Of a DNA stretch of 64,000 nt, positions 63,619-64,000 are shown piece after piece. The notes beneath the pieces are model-generated. The model was not told where the DNA came from, ran no database searches, and saw only the letters and a list, made by a program, of their open reading frames with translations. The DNA is taken from NCBI RefSeq assembly GCF_001458775.1, contig NZ_CZPZ01000010.1, positions 1-64,000 on the forward strand, read 5' to 3'. Position 1 is the first letter of the stretch, and each line of letters starts with the position of its first letter. The position numbers and the translations under genes are program-made. This DNA comes from Candidatus Nitrospira nitrificans (GTDB lineage Bacteria > Nitrospirota > Nitrospiria > Nitrospirales > Nitrospiraceae).

Positions 63619-64000
63619 ATGTCCAACGCAGTCCAGGTTCGGCAGTCTTTCATCTCGCATATGGACCAAGCGGTCGAACACTTACGGAAAGATCTATCCG
63701 GCCTCCGAACAGGGCGGGCTTCCGTCGCATTGCTCGACGGCATTCGCGTCGACTACTATGGAACCATGACGCCGCTGAAACAGATCGCCAGCGTCTCCAC
63801 CCCCGAAGCGCGGCTCATCACCATTCAGCCCTGGGAGCCGAAACTGATCAAAGAGATTGAAAAATCCATCTCCAATTCAGGGTTGGGTGTGACACCTTCA
63901 AACGACGGCAAGGTGATCCGAATCCCGCTCCCCCCCCTGACGGAAGAGCGCCGCAAGGAGCTGACGAAGATCTGTAAAAAGCATGGCGAGGAGACGAAGG
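63619..64000 (+). CDS. frr: ribosome recycling factor (3' partial)
   Basis: The first 127 residues are visible up to the window edge. They contain HLRKDLSGLRTGRASVALLD, YYGTMTPLKQIASVSTPEAR and IRIPLPPLTEERRKELTKIC, all standard RRF. ACGAGGTG precedes the ATG. RRF splits the post-termination ribosome with EF-G. It ends the rpsB-tsf-pyrH-frr unit. Confidence 0.97.
   Translation, partial: MSNAVQVRQSFISHMDQAVEHLRKDLSGLRTGRASVALLDGIRVDYYGTMTPLKQIASVSTPEARLITIQPWEPKLIKEIEKSISNSGLGVTPSNDGKVIRIPLPPLTEERRKELTKICKKHGEETK

Overview
This window looks like a chromosomal segment of a GC-rich, Gram-negative-type bacterium, most probably Nitrospira or a close relative of phylum Nitrospirota. That placement is inference. 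It rests on the gene order rplM-rpsI-argC-argJ-rpsB-tsf-pyrH-frr, the ccsA-hemA-hemC-cobA/hemD-hemB cluster, the many lipoprotein and secreted-protein signals, and a palindrome-ended repeat of a kind I recall from Nitrospira genomes. There is no rRNA, phage, transposase or CRISPR array. The only tRNA is tRNA-Leu(CAA).

Layout. 1-6.1 kb: the end of a coiled-coil/HhH protein, dnaE, accA and a ferritin-like protein. 6.2-21.2 kb: an accessory stretch of single genes and short operons. It holds a small lipoprotein, a HI0933-type flavoprotein, a secreted haem peroxidase, an ArsI-like metalloenzyme overlapping a SigZ-like sigma factor, a Tag/C39-like/DUF488/aldo-keto reductase run, a TPR lipoprotein, a methyltransferase-AhpD pair divergent from an AraC regulator, and several small secreted or membrane proteins. 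21.2-24.5 kb: a tight three-gene operon (saccharopine/lysine dehydrogenase family, ALDH7-type aldehyde dehydrogenase, VOC protein) that reads as a lysine-to-2-oxoadipate/2-hydroxyglutarate route. 24.5-31.3 kb: envelope and secreted proteins (six-TM protein, two Sel1-repeat proteins, a HAF-repeat/Ig-like protein, a PCS-L-T family protein).

31.3-51.6 kb is one long minus-strand run of housekeeping genes. In transcription order: ccsA, hemA, hemC, cobA/hemD, a CBS protein, hemB, ribF, tilS, hpt, ftsH, folP, glmM, comEC, mtnA, two small membrane proteins, a hemerythrin and prfC. It couples tetrapyrrole, flavin, folate, purine-salvage, peptidoglycan-precursor and protein-quality functions. 51.7-56.6 kb: rsmI, tusA, a secreted protein, tRNA-Leu, an Rrf2 regulator with a cupin and an SDR protein, and a YggX-like iron-trafficking protein. 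56.7-64 kb: two tandem bifunctional-nuclease (DUF151) genes, then ribosomal proteins and arginine biosynthesis, ending inside frr.

The most unusual points are the compact VOC protein in the lysine operon, the repeat element wedged between rplM and rpsI, the Rrf2 palindrome that runs into its own start codon, the twin hairpins ahead of rpsB, and several small genes. I did not find a clear, wholly new multi-gene defence or mobile system.
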